Source of the DNA: an uncultured beta proteobacterium
Lineage (GTDB): Bacteria; Pseudomonadota; Gammaproteobacteria; Burkholderiales; SG8-41
Reading direction: 5' to 3'
Length of the DNA: 64,000 bases
NCBI GenBank assembly: GCA_903933915.1
Contig: CAIZLW010000016.1
Location: 1 to 64,000 of the forward strand
Shown: piece after piece, positions 54,381 to 62,326 of the stretch
How positions within the stretch are numbered: position 1 is the first letter of the stretch
How the letters are laid out: every line of letters starts with the position of its first letter
Notes under the pieces: model-generated
Told to the model about the DNA's origin: nothing
Seen by the model: only the letters and a program-made list of their open reading frames with translations
Database searches by the model: none
Translations under genes and position numbers: made by a program

Positions 54381-55252
54381 GGTCTCCTGCCGCGCCGGAA
54401 TTCGGCTGACGTCATCATAACAGTGCGTCCGCCGCTGCTCCCCGTTGCAAACGCCCGCGGCGCAGTACCCAGCGCACGGCGAAACATCGTCGAGAACGCA
54501 CTCGGACTTTCGTAACCCAGATCAATCGCCACCGCAGTGACCGCCGCGCCTTCGGCAAGGCGGCGTATGGATTCGAGCAACCGCGCCTGCTGTTTCCAGC
54601 GCGCAAAGGTAATGCCGGTCTCGCGCAGGAAACGCCGGTACAGCGTGCGCGTGCTGGTGTTCATTTCTCCGGCGTCATGCACGCTCGGCCGCCGCGTCGA
54701 CAGGTCGGCGAGAATGCGCTCGCACAGTTGCGTGAGGTCTGCACTCTCCGGCAGCGGCAGATCCAGCGCGCTGCGCGGCAGGCGGCGGATCTCTGCCATC
54801 AGCAGTTGCATCAGCAGACCGTCGTCGCCGCACTCGTTGAAATCCGCAGGCAGCGCCGCGGCACGCACGATCAACTCGCGCGCCAGCGGCGTCACTTCCA
54901 GCACCGCGCAGCCGGCGGGCATACCGGCGCCGGCCATGTCATTTACATACAGGCTGTGCATCGCCACTACACCGTACATCTGGATTTCGTGCGCGGTGCG
55001 CGCGGGCATCCACAACGCCCGCGACGGCGGCACGATCCACGCGTGACGCGCGGTGCGCACGCGCATGGTGCCGGCGATCGCGTAAACAAACTGCGACCGC
55101 AAATGCCAGTGCGGCTGGATGTGATGGCCCTTGGGGTATGAGGTGCGGCGCATCACCACCGCGCGCGTCAGATCGCCCTGCACCGGGCTTTCCGGGGCAG
55201 CGCTGAAATCGCCCGTCCGCCTCAGCCGGGCACTGTTGCGACGTTTGTCCAT
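54377..55252 (-). CDS. AraC-family transcriptional regulator
   Basis: A 291-residue regulator. An N-terminal cupin sensor (HIQPHWHLRSQFVYAIAGTM and IVPPSRALWMPARTAHEIQMY) precedes two helix-turn-helix units at the C terminus (TLYRRFLRETGITFARW and AVAIDLGYESPSAFSTMFRR). ATG 55252 is used because the longer frame runs through the divergent MFS gene. It probably controls itself, the coupled Bug gene and the divergent carrier from the 64-base gap between them. Confidence 0.92.
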   Translation of the reverse strand: MDKRRNSARLRRTGDFSAAPESPVQGDLTRAVVMRRTSYPKGHHIQPHWHLRSQFVYAIAGTMRVRTARHAWIVPPSRALWMPARTAHEIQMYGVVAMHSLYVNDMAGAGMPAGCAVLEVTPLARELIVRAAALPADFNECGDDGLLMQLLMAEIRRLPRSALDLPLPESADLTQLCERILADLSTRRPSVHDAGEMNTSTRTLYRRFLRETGITFARWKQQARLLESIRRLAEGAAVTAVAIDLGYESPSAFSTMFRRALGTAPRAFATGSSGGRTVMMTSAEFRRGRRP

Positions 55253-55289
55253 TTTTAGCAGGTTTAAGGTAAATGCTCGAAAGACAGAC

Positions 55290-55310
55290 GATTGTAACCC
55301 GGGCACAATC
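55290..55310. promoter_or_regulatory. Inverted repeat in the AraC/MFS gap
   Basis: GATTGT and ACAATC face each other across nine bases that contain CCCGGG. The repeat ends 7 bases before the MFS start codon. It could be the AraC-family target, though such regulators usually prefer direct repeats. Confidence 0.3.
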
Positions 55311-55316
55311 CGGCCC

Positions 55317-56531
55317 ATGACTACCGCCCAAACCGCCGCCCGTCCCGACGGGCACTCCACCGCCGTCAATCTGCTGCTCAACGTCGGCCATGCCATCGAC
55401 CACATGTTCCTGCTGATTTTCGCGACCGCGGTCGCGACCATCGCCGTCGAATTCGGCCACGGCGACTGGACCGACTTGATGCCGTACAGCGTCGGCGCGT
55501 TCGCGCTGTTCGGACTCGGCGCGATGCCCGCCGGCCGCCTCGGCGACCTGTGGGGCCGCCGCGTCATGATGATCATCTTTTTCATCGGCATGGGTCTGTC
55601 GGCGATGCTGGTGGCGATGACCCACAACGCCTGGCAGCTCGCCGGCGCGCTGACGCTGATGGGCACCTTCGCCGCGATCTACCATCCGGTGGGCATCCCG
55701 ATGCTGGTGCAGGGCGTGTCCAACCCCGGCGCGGTGATCGGCCTCAACGGACTCGCCGGCAACCTCGGCATCGCCGTCGCCGCGCTGGTCACCGGTTTTA
55801 TCGTCAAATGGCTGGGCTGGCGCGAAGCCTTTGTCATTCCCGGTCTGGTGTCCATCGCCTGCGGCATTGCGTTTGCGCTGGTGTGCCCGAAAGAAACCGA
55901 AGCGCCTTCCAAACGCAAAGGCGGCAAAGCCAAGGTCACACTAACGCCGGAAATGCTGGTGCGTGCCTTTGCGGTAATGACCGCCGCCGCCGCGGTCAGC
56001 ACCATCCTGTTCAACTTCACCACCAACGGCAATGCACAGCTGCTGGGCGCTGGTTTTGCAGGCATCATCGAAGACCCGGCGGTGATCGGCACGTTGCTCG
56101 CCATCATCTATGCCGTGGCCTCGCTCGCGCAGCTCGTCGTCGGCCGGCTGATCGACCGCATGCCGTTCAAGCCGCTGCAGCTGTGGATGTCGGTGGCGCA
56201 GGTGCCGCTGCTGATCTGGGCCGCCCATAGCCAGGACTGGGGCCTGTTCGTCGCGATGCTCGCGGTGATGGTGTTTGTATTCGGTTCGATCCCGTTCACC
56301 GACGCGATGATCGTACGTTATGTCGACGACCGGCTGCGCTCGCGCGTAGCCGGCATGCGGCTGACGGTGGCTTTCGGTTTCAGTTCAATCGCGGTGTGGA
56401 TGCTGGGGCCCTTGGTAAAAAGCATCGGCTTCTCGCACGCGCTGTGGATCATGGCCGGCATCGCCGCGATCAAGGCCGCGATCGTGCTGCTGCTGCCCGA
56501 AGAACCCGAGGCAGACCCCATCAAAGTCTGA
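55317..56531 (+). CDS. MFS transporter
   Basis: A 404-residue carrier with 12 predicted helices and the loop 2/3 motif GRLGDLWGRR. A charged loop (KRKGGKAKV, about 200) joins the halves. The ATG at 55317 has no ribosome site; the longer frame overlaps the regulator on the other strand. It is divergent from the AraC-Bug operon and probably takes up the same or a related compound. Confidence 0.9.
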   Translation: MTTAQTAARPDGHSTAVNLLLNVGHAIDHMFLLIFATAVATIAVEFGHGDWTDLMPYSVGAFALFGLGAMPAGRLGDLWGRRVMMIIFFIGMGLSAMLVAMTHNAWQLAGALTLMGTFAAIYHPVGIPMLVQGVSNPGAVIGLNGLAGNLGIAVAALVTGFIVKWLGWREAFVIPGLVSIACGIAFALVCPKETEAPSKRKGGKAKVTLTPEMLVRAFAVMTAAAAVSTILFNFTTNGNAQLLGAGFAGIIEDPAVIGTLLAIIYAVASLAQLVVGRLIDRMPFKPLQLWMSVAQVPLLIWAAHSQDWGLFVAMLAVMVFVFGSIPFTDAMIVRYVDDRLRSRVAGMRLTVAFGFSSIAVWMLGPLVKSIGFSHALWIMAGIAAIKAAIVLLLPEEPEADPIKV

Positions 56532-56741
56532 ATCGTCGCCCGCCGCTCCCGCTCCAGGCCGTCTGCGGGCCCTTTTGCAGGCAAATCAACGGGGATTAGG
56601 CGCTTTTCAAGGGCCTTTAGCCTTGCGGCACTGGGAAAAGTGGCTAAAAAGCAGGCATTTGGGGTATCATAGCCGGTTACCGCCATGCGACCGGCCCCGC
56701 CGGCGCTGCCCGTCAACCCCATCGCAGAGAGAAGGCAAGAC

Positions 56742-57005
56742 ATGCAGGCAATTCTGGATTTTCTGAAGAAAACCGGCGAACAACTGGATTCCGAGATCGC
56801 CACCGCCACAGGACTTTCACTGGCCAGTGTGCGCCAGCATGTGACGGTGCTGCAGTCGCGCGGTGACATCATGATCTGCCGCTCGATCCGCTTCAAGGAC
56901 GGCAAACCCAGCGAAGGCATGCTGTGCCGCATTTCCGGCTACATCCCGCCCGTCGCCCCCGGCCGCAAGCCCAAGGGTTCGGTGCCGGCGAAGTCGGTGA
57001 TCTGA
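56742..57005 (+). CDS. Small winged-helix DNA-binding protein
   Basis: An 87-residue protein with a helix-turn-helix (LDSEIATATGLSLASVRQHV, then LQSRGDIMICRSIRF as wing) and a basic Pro/Lys tail. Likely a DNA-binding regulator of the MarR/ArsR-like fold, lacking a sensor domain. GAAGG stands 6 bases before the ATG at 56742. TATCAT (56671-56676) may be its -10. Target unknown; the gene is single, with a terminator after it. Confidence 0.75.
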   Translation: MQAILDFLKKTGEQLDSEIATATGLSLASVRQHVTVLQSRGDIMICRSIRFKDGKPSEGMLCRISGYIPPVAPGRKPKGSVPAKSVI

Positions 57006-57054
57006 TAAGAATATCGGCAGCGGTGATCGGTAACGATTTCCGACCTGACTGAAT

Positions 57055-57084
57055 AAAAAACGCTGGCTGATGCCGGCGTTTTTT
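57055..57084 (+). terminator. Intrinsic terminator after the HTH gene
   Basis: Six A, CGCTGGC, loop TGAT, GCCGGCG and six T, with one G-T pair. It works in both directions; only the HTH gene needs it. Confidence 0.9.
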
Positions 57085-57240
57085 ATTGCATATCACCGAA
57101 CGGGTTCAAGCCTGGGCGGGCTCCCCGAACCGGGCTCGTACCCGTTTCGCCAGACACCCCCAAAGCACGGTTAAAATCAGCGCATCGGTACAGCCGCATC
57201 CTGAACAAAAAAGCCGACCCCCTGTCCACTGAGGAACACC

Positions 57241-57849
57241 ATGCTCACCATCTACGGCTCCGCCAACTCCCGCGCCCTCCGTGTCATCTGGATGGCCGCT
57301 GAACTCGGCCTGAAATACGATCACAAGGACTGGCTGCCGCGTGCGCCGGAAACCAAAACCACGGACTACCTCACGGTAAATCCGAACGCCCGGGTGCCGT
57401 CGATCGATGACGACGGCTTCATCCTCAGCGAGTCGATGGCGATCAATATGTATCTCGCCAAAAAACACCAGAGCCCGCTGTATCCGGCCGACCCGAAACA
57501 TGAAGCGCTGTGCTGGCAGTGGAGCCTGTGGGAGACCGACCGCCTCGACCGCCAGATCGTCGATTACGTGCGCCACTCGGTAGCGCTGCCGGAAGCCGAG
57601 CGCAAGGCCTCGATTGCCGAAGCGGCATGGCTGCAGGTGGCGCCGGCGCTCGACGTGCTCGAAACCGCGCTGGCCAAATCACCCTGGCTCGCCGGCCCGG
57701 CGTTTTCGGTGGCGGATCTGAATGTCGCCGGCGCGCTGTATCGCGCGCTGTCGATCGACGTCAGCAAATGGCGCAACCTCGACGGCTGGCTGCACCGCTG
57801 CTGGGATCGCCCCGCCGCGAAACATGCGCGGGCGCTGCGCGAGCAGTAA
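57241..57849 (+). CDS. Glutathione S-transferase family protein
   Basis: A 202-residue GST. The thioredoxin-like front (LTIYGSANSRALRVIWMAAELG) has Ser8/Asn9 near the position of the activating residue, then the cis-Pro loop RVPSIDDDG and ESMAINMYLAKK. The C-terminal helical domain has the usual AGPAFSVADLNVA motif. It joins glutathione to an electrophile or acts as isomerase. A gap of about 235 bases upstream has an imperfect hairpin with arms AACGGGT and ACCCGTT. Confidence 0.93.
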   Translation: MLTIYGSANSRALRVIWMAAELGLKYDHKDWLPRAPETKTTDYLTVNPNARVPSIDDDGFILSESMAINMYLAKKHQSPLYPADPKHEALCWQWSLWETDRLDRQIVDYVRHSVALPEAERKASIAEAAWLQVAPALDVLETALAKSPWLAGPAFSVADLNVAGALYRALSIDVSKWRNLDGWLHRCWDRPAAKHARALREQ

Positions 57850-58039
57850 GCCGTGGCAGCAGCAGATAATTCGTAAATACTTGTTTTAATTGATGTTTTA
57901 TATGGCGCCGCGGGTCATACCCCGGCGCCCTGTACATGCGCACGCCACCGCGCATCCGCGGTAGGATGCAACGGTCCGCGGCGCCGGCATAACAACAACA
58001 CGCCATCCGCGGCTTGATCATCACGCTCTGGGAGGAGCC

Positions 58040-59116
58040 ATGCCGTCAATGCATCGTATTGCCACGTTGTTTGCCGCCTTGTTGTTCTGTGTCGCGCTGC
58101 CGGCATTCGCCTCGAACTACCCCGACCCCAAAGAAGGCAGTTGGGTCGCGAGGGATTTCAGATTCCATACCGGCGAAGTGATGCCGGAAGTCACGCTGCA
58201 TTACCGCACCATCGGCTCGCCAGGCAATGAAGCGGTGTTGATCCTGCACGGCACCGCAGGCAACGGCGGCAACATGCTGACGCGCAACTTCGCCGAAGAA
58301 CTGTTTGGCCCCGGCCAACCACTGGATGCAACGAAGTACTTCATCATCCTGCCCGACGCGCTGGGCACCGGCAAATCGACACGGCCCTCGAGCAGCGGCC
58401 TGCGCATGAAGTTCCCAAAATACAACTATGACGACATGGTGCAGGCGCAGCACCGTCTGGTCACTGAAGGCCTGGGCGTCAAACACCTGCGCATGGTCAT
58501 TGGCAATTCGATGGGCGGCATGCAGGTGTGGAACTGGGTCACCCGTTACCCGGACATGATGGACATCGGCGTGCCGATGGCCTGCCAGCCGGGCGCGATG
58601 TCCGGGCGCAACTGGATGCTGCGCAAACTGCTCGCCGAGTCGATCCGTAACGATCCGGAGTGGAACAACGGCAACTACACCGAGCAGCCGCGCAACATGA
58701 CGCGCCTGCTGACGTATTTTGCGGTGGCCACCAACGGCGGCAACATCGCGCTCTACAACGACGGTCCCGACGCCGACAAGGCCGAAGCCGTGCTCGCCAA
58801 GCGCCTCGCCGCGCCGTTCCGCAGCGACGCCAACGACGTGCTGCTGCAATGGGAATCGTCGCGCGATTACAACCCGATGCCGCTGCTCGACCGCGTCAAG
58901 GCCACGGTGCTGGCGATCAACGCTGCCGACGACGAGCGCAACCCGCGCGAACTCGGCATGATGGAAGACGCCATGAAGCGCGTGAAAAACGGCCGTTACC
59001 TGCTGATTCCCCAAAGCACCTCCACGCGTGGCCACGGCACCACCGGCGACGCAAAGTTCTACAAGAAAGAGCTGGAGGAGCTGCTGAAATCGGCGCCGCG
59101 ACGCAAGCCGGGCTGA
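58040..59116 (+). CDS. Exported alpha/beta hydrolase, MetX-like
   Basis: A 358-residue protein with a signal peptide ending near PAFASN, then the fold of homoserine O-acetyltransferases. Nucleophile Ser157 lies in GNSMGGMQVW; an Asp in INAADDERNP and His in STRGHGTTGD complete the triad. True MetX enzymes are cytoplasmic, so a periplasmic location points to a different esterase or acyltransferase. GGGAGGAG stands 5 bases before the ATG. It is single, opposite the Bug operon. Confidence 0.88.
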   Translation: MPSMHRIATLFAALLFCVALPAFASNYPDPKEGSWVARDFRFHTGEVMPEVTLHYRTIGSPGNEAVLILHGTAGNGGNMLTRNFAEELFGPGQPLDATKYFIILPDALGTGKSTRPSSSGLRMKFPKYNYDDMVQAQHRLVTEGLGVKHLRMVIGNSMGGMQVWNWVTRYPDMMDIGVPMACQPGAMSGRNWMLRKLLAESIRNDPEWNNGNYTEQPRNMTRLLTYFAVATNGGNIALYNDGPDADKAEAVLAKRLAAPFRSDANDVLLQWESSRDYNPMPLLDRVKATVLAINAADDERNPRELGMMEDAMKRVKNGRYLLIPQSTSTRGHGTTGDAKFYKKELEELLKSAPRRKPG

Positions 59117-59132
59117 GACTTAAAAGTAAAAC

Positions 59133-59157
59133 GGGGCCGCAGTTCGACTGCGGCCCC
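59133..59157 (-). terminator. Hairpin between convergent genes
   Basis: GGGGCCGCAGT, loop TCG, ACTGCGGCCCC. On the minus strand GTTTTACTTTT follows, so it may end the Bug operon transcript; no T-run on the + strand. Confidence 0.65.
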
Positions 59158-59203
59158 GGCGCTTATCCGTGTGACTCACAGCACACGATGCATTCACTGC
59201 AGT

Positions 59204-60196
59204 TTATTCGATTTTGGTGCCCGCGCTCTTGACAACCTTGGCCCATTTATCGATTTCAGCTTTCATGTAAGCGCCGAACTGGTCCGGCCCCATCAGCGTC
59301 GGTTCAAAATGATTCGCGATCATTTTCTCCTTGGTCGCCGGCTGGTTGACGATTTTTTCAATCTCCGAATAAAGCCGGTCGACGATCGGACGCGGCATTC
59401 CGGTCGGCCCCACGATGGCATACCAGGTACTCGCCTCATAGCCTTTCAGCCCTGACTCCGCCACGGTCGGCAGATCCGGCAGAGGCGTGATGCGCTTGGC
59501 ACTGGTTACTGCAAGCGCACGCAGCTTTCCGGTTTGAACAAAGGGGATCGACCCCGGTGTCGATGACAGGCTGACCTGGATATGGCCGGCAATCAGATCG
59601 GTTGTCGCCAGCACAGCGCCTTTATACGGCACGTGAACCATCTTGATTCCGGCGAGACTGTTGAGCAACTCGGTCGCGAGATGTGCGGCGTTGCCGGTGA
59701 CCGCGCCGTAATTGAGCTGTCCGGGTCGCGCTTTCGCCAGTTTCACCAGATCATTGAATGTCTTCACCGGCAATGAAGGATGGGTCGCGACAACAAACGG
59801 CGCCGAGGCCATCAGGATGACCGGCGTGAAATCGCGCACCGGATCGTAAGGCAGCTTGCTGAACAGGCTCACATTGATGGCGAAATTGCCGGAGCCCGCC
59901 ATGAACAAGGTATAACCGTCCGCCGGTGATTTTGCCGCCATCTCCGCCGCGATATTGCCCGCAGCACCAGGCCGGTTGTCGACCACCACCTGCTGCCCAA
60001 GCGCCGCCGAGAGCGGTTGTGCGACCAGACGCGCAAGTATGTCGGTCGGACCACCGGCGGCCAAGGGCAGAATCATCCGAATGGTTTTTGACGGAAAACC
60101 CTGCGCCGCAGGCTTGGGTGCCTGCGACCATACCGGCGATATGCCGGTAAAACAAAACGTCAGCGCAAACAGCAACGAACCCTTGGCATACCGCAT
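59204..60196 (-). CDS. Bug/TctC-family solute-binding protein (propeller cluster, copy A)
   Basis: A 330-residue Bug receptor with signal ending near SPVWSQ. Marks: KTIRMILPLAAGGPTD, VDNRPGAAG, HVPYKGAVLA and LPDLPTVAESG. By eye it is closely similar over its whole length to the Bug protein at 61370 (shared DGYTLFM, APFVV, TGNAAHLATEL versus PGNAAHLATEL), so the two are probably a tandem duplication split by the propeller gene. GGAGGAGG stands 4 bases before the ATG at 60196. Confidence 0.93.
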   Translation of the reverse strand: MRYAKGSLLFALTFCFTGISPVWSQAPKPAAQGFPSKTIRMILPLAAGGPTDILARLVAQPLSAALGQQVVVDNRPGAAGNIAAEMAAKSPADGYTLFMAGSGNFAINVSLFSKLPYDPVRDFTPVILMASAPFVVATHPSLPVKTFNDLVKLAKARPGQLNYGAVTGNAAHLATELLNSLAGIKMVHVPYKGAVLATTDLIAGHIQVSLSSTPGSIPFVQTGKLRALAVTSAKRITPLPDLPTVAESGLKGYEASTWYAIVGPTGMPRPIVDRLYSEIEKIVNQPATKEKMIANHFEPTLMGPDQFGAYMKAEIDKWAKVVKSAGTKIE

Positions 60197-60245
60197 AAAT
60201 CCTCCTCCACTGCTTGTTATCGATAAACAACGCGTCAACCGCAGC

Positions 60246-61322
60246 CTAACCCTGACGACCGACAAGCTTCCGTGCAGTAGCCCGCTCCGCCGGGGTCTCC
60301 CACTGCTGCGCGTATTCGCTTTTCTCCCACTCCTCAAGATTGATCAGCCCCAGGCCCATACCGAACCCGGGCTCGCTGGTATAGGTGTTGACCATGAAGG
60401 CCAGCCACTTACCGTCCGGGCTCACATTCGAGTTGCTGGCACGCCACGGCGGGCTATCGATAAGACGCGTCATCCGTACGCGCCGCCCGCTGCCGTCGAG
60501 CTTCAGCTTCCACAAATCAACCGGCGGAAACTGGTTGATCAGATCACATGAAGATTCGAGGCAGATGTGCTCGTTGTCGGGAAAGATTCCTTCGCATTCG
60601 TTATGCGTCAGCACCTCATCGATATAGGTGACGACGTCGAGATTTTTCAGGTCTATGCCGCGCGTAACTGTCTTCCAGTCGCTCTCCCGGGTACGGCTGC
60701 CGATGTATTCCTTGAATATGAGCTCGGTGTCCTTGTGCCGGAAGTCCTGCGGCTCGGGCCGGCGCTTCTGTACGCTGCGGTAAACAACACGGTCATCTCC
60801 GATACGCGGAGTGCCGTCCGATCCGTAATCCAGATCGATGACATGGCACTCGAAATCATCAATCGTGCCGATTCGCGGTTCATGCCCGCCATGCGTGGCG
60901 TAAGCGAAGCGATTGGCCAGCGTGGAAATCGCTGCACCTTCCGCGATCTTGCGCCCGATCGGCTGTGGCGGACGTGCCGCATCTTTGTCCATGATCCAGA
61001 TTTCACACTCCAGGTGCCGGCTGGTATGCCGGTCCTTGAACACCTTCGGCCCGATCAGGAAATAATCGCCATTGGGCAAAAACAACACCCGCAAAAACGA
61101 ATGATGATCGCCGAGCCCCTTGGTCAGGTTGCGCACTTTACGGGTAGCGAAATCGATTTCGCAGACATCCCCATAGTTCTTTTCGATGAAAGCAATACGC
61201 TTACCGTCCGGCGACCAGTACGGTCGCTCGCCGTATTCAAGGAGCTTCTCGTGGTACGGCGGCGGGTTATCGAGAATGTGCGGACCTTCGAAAGGCTTGT
61301 TGTCGGTTTTGTAGATCGGCAT
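60246..61322 (-). CDS. TolB-like beta-propeller protein, cytoplasmic
   Basis: A 358-residue protein without signal peptide. Two clear PD40/TolB-type blades are visible: YWSPDGKRIAFIEK (about 35) and NVSPDGKWLAFMVN (about 300); the intervening sheet-rich part should complete the propeller. It is not TolB, since it has neither the N-terminal domain nor export signal. Its place between two similar Bug genes and behind a glycoside-hydrolase-like gene suggests a role in the same pathway, maybe as sugar-lactone or oligomer lyase, but catalytic residues are not identified. Confidence 0.75.
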   Translation of the reverse strand: MPIYKTDNKPFEGPHILDNPPPYHEKLLEYGERPYWSPDGKRIAFIEKNYGDVCEIDFATRKVRNLTKGLGDHHSFLRVLFLPNGDYFLIGPKVFKDRHTSRHLECEIWIMDKDAARPPQPIGRKIAEGAAISTLANRFAYATHGGHEPRIGTIDDFECHVIDLDYGSDGTPRIGDDRVVYRSVQKRRPEPQDFRHKDTELIFKEYIGSRTRESDWKTVTRGIDLKNLDVVTYIDEVLTHNECEGIFPDNEHICLESSCDLINQFPPVDLWKLKLDGSGRRVRMTRLIDSPPWRASNSNVSPDGKWLAFMVNTYTSEPGFGMGLGLINLEEWEKSEYAQQWETPAERATARKLVGRQG

Positions 61323-61369
61323 GAATCAGGTCTCCAGGTATCAGACTACATTGGGTATTTAGTGCGCCT

Positions 61370-62323
61370 TCAATCCGCACGCGCGCCGGTGGCCTTGACA
61401 ACCTTGCCCCATTTCTCGATTTCGCTGCGAATGTAGGCGCCGAACTGCTCGGGGTTCATCACCGTCAGCACAAAATCATTGGCGTCCATCTTGTCCAGCG
61501 TCGCGCGGTCCTGCAGCACGGCGGCGCTTTCCTTGTAAAGGCGCGCCACAATCTCCGGCGGAGTCTTGGCTGGCGCGGCGATGCCGTACCAGACGCTGGC
61601 TTCATAACCCGGTACGCCGGATTCCGAAATCGTCGGCAGGTCGGGCAGTTTGGGAATCCGCTTGGCGCTGGAAATCGCCAGCGCCTTCAGGCGCCCGGCT
61701 TTCACCAGCGGCATGGCACCCGGGGTTGAAGCAAACGACAGCTGGATATGGCCGGCAACAAGATCGGTGTTGGCCGGCGCAGCACCCTTGTACGGCACAA
61801 ACACCATGTCGAGGGCAGCGGCGCTCTTGAACAGTTCGGTCGCCAGATGCGCGGCGTTACCGGGAACGGCACCGAAGTTGAGCTGCCCCGGCTTCGATTT
61901 GATCAGCGTAATCAATTGCTTGATGTTGCTCACCGGCAACGCGGGATGCACCACGACGACAAACGGCGCCGACGCCGCGAGCACCACTGGTGCGAAATCG
62001 CGCGCCGGGTGATAACCGATCTTCGAATAAATGCTGACGTTGATCGACATCGGGCCTGAGGTGCCCATGAACAACGTGTAGCCGTCGGCCGGCGACTTGG
62101 CGACCATCTCGGCACCGATGTTGCCGCCGGCGCCCGGACGGTTGTCGACGATGACCTGCTGTCCGAGCCGCTCGCCCAGCGGCTGTGCAATCAGCCGTGC
62201 CAGCAGATCGGTGGGGCCGCCAGCGACCAGCGGCACCACCAGGCGTATGGTTTTGGTCGGATAGTTCTGGGCATGGGCAAGGCCCGTTGCAGCCAGCGTA
62301 ATGGCAAGGATCAGTCGCAGCAT
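61370..62323 (-). CDS. Bug/TctC-family solute-binding protein (propeller cluster, copy B)
   Basis: A 317-residue Bug receptor, signal ending near GLAHAQ. Marks: KTIRLVVPLVAGGPTD, VDNRPGAGG, FVPYKGAAPA and LPDLPTISESG. Close relative of the copy at 59204. GGAG lies 6 bases before the ATG, and the stop of the glycoside-hydrolase-like gene is 3 bases away, so both are on one transcript. Confidence 0.93.
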   Translation of the reverse strand: MLRLILAITLAATGLAHAQNYPTKTIRLVVPLVAGGPTDLLARLIAQPLGERLGQQVIVDNRPGAGGNIGAEMVAKSPADGYTLFMGTSGPMSINVSIYSKIGYHPARDFAPVVLAASAPFVVVVHPALPVSNIKQLITLIKSKPGQLNFGAVPGNAAHLATELFKSAAALDMVFVPYKGAAPANTDLVAGHIQLSFASTPGAMPLVKAGRLKALAISSAKRIPKLPDLPTISESGVPGYEASVWYGIAAPAKTPPEIVARLYKESAAVLQDRATLDKMDANDFVLTVMNPEQFGAYIRSEIEKWGKVVKATGARAD

Positions 62324-62326
62324 GAT

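Noticed and set aside
56532-56741. CRISPR-like or riboswitch-like structure in the gap before the small HTH gene
   Set aside because: No repeated units and no known aptamer pattern could be seen.
57095-57170. Imperfect hairpin before the GST gene
   Set aside because: Arms AACGGGT/ACCCGTT are far apart with a loose interior and no T-run; too weak for a feature.
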